Source: Baffinella frigidus (Eukaryota > Cryptophyceae > Cryptomonadales > Baffinellaceae). Taken from it: a DNA stretch of 14,301 nucleotides. Position 1 is the stretch's first letter. Each line of letters opens with the position of its first letter. This document shows positions 14,194 to 14,301 of the stretch, in pieces. Where the stretch lies: positions 82,997 to 97,297 of the forward strand of contig MU646948.1 in assembly GCA_026770585.1 (NCBI GenBank), in the 5' to 3' direction. Under the pieces are notes generated by a model. The model did not search any database, had not been told where the DNA came from, and saw nothing but the letters and a program-made list of their open reading frames with translations. The position numbers and the translations under genes were made by a program.

Positions 14194-14301
14194 GGGGGGG
14201 GGGGGGGGGGGGGAAATCGCCTAAATGGCTCCAATGTGGGGGGGGGGGGGGGGGGGGTGGCTCCAACGTCAAATGGCTCTAGGGGGGGGGGGGGGGGGGG
14301 G
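14194..14301 (+). repeat. G20/24-nt alternating array at the window edge
   Basis: Three runs of exactly 20 G (14194-14213, 14238-14257, 14282-14301) are separated by two 24-nt spacers that share TGGCTCCAA.GT and AAATGGCTC. The period is 44 nt. It begins within or just after exon 13. It is either a G-rich minisatellite or an assembly product of a homopolymer. Confidence 0.85.

Overview
The window is the interior of one eukaryotic, intron-rich gene on the + strand. It encodes a beta-amylase (glycoside hydrolase family 14). No single long open reading frame shows it, because only about 0.92 kb of the 14.3 kb is coding, cut into at least 13 exons of 34 to 135 bp. Following GT...AG boundaries and reading phase, exons 1 to 11 join without a break and give a chain that aligns colinearly with plant beta-amylase, from the NKEYLTVG-like segment to the YLRL-like segment near the C-terminus. 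Both catalytic glutamates are kept (GPAGELRYPS in exons 3-4, GENALP in exon 10). The 5' part of the gene lies before base 1, and the 3' end lies at or beyond the right edge.

Organism: a starch-using alga or protist is likely. The beta-amylase, GC-rich exons, plant-type telomere words (CCCTAAA and variants) throughout the introns, and many small foldback elements in introns suggest lineages such as dinoflagellates, cryptophytes, green algae or glaucophytes. I cannot decide between them from this sequence. There are no bacterial genes, tRNAs, rRNAs or CRISPR arrays.

Layout: exon 1 (end only) 1-55; exon 2 1593-1662, with a second usable copy at 1887-1953; exon 3 3071-3117; exon 4 3701-3779; exon 5 4866-4936; exon 6 5803-5880; exon 7 8288-8360; exon 8 8689-8784; exon 9 9528-9662; exon 10 10878-10949; exon 11 11818-11881; exon 12 about 12684-12717; exon 13 from 14145. 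The introns (0.3 to 2.4 kb) hold degenerate telomere-like heptamer arrays, GA and TA microsatellites, several families of 100-140 bp terminal-inverted-repeat elements, dispersed repeats and one fragment that resembles a viral capsid.

The most striking property is that every one of the 12 introns contains decayed copies of the edges of its flanking exons, and they follow a polarity rule. Copies of the upstream exon keep its 3' end plus a GT donor. Copies of the downstream exon keep an AG acceptor plus the exon's 5' start. Where an intron holds both kinds, donor-edge copies come first and acceptor-edge copies second. I count about 38 such copies. The introns appear to have grown by repeated duplication of splice-site-containing segments, and the copies may act as decoy, recursive or alternative splice sites.
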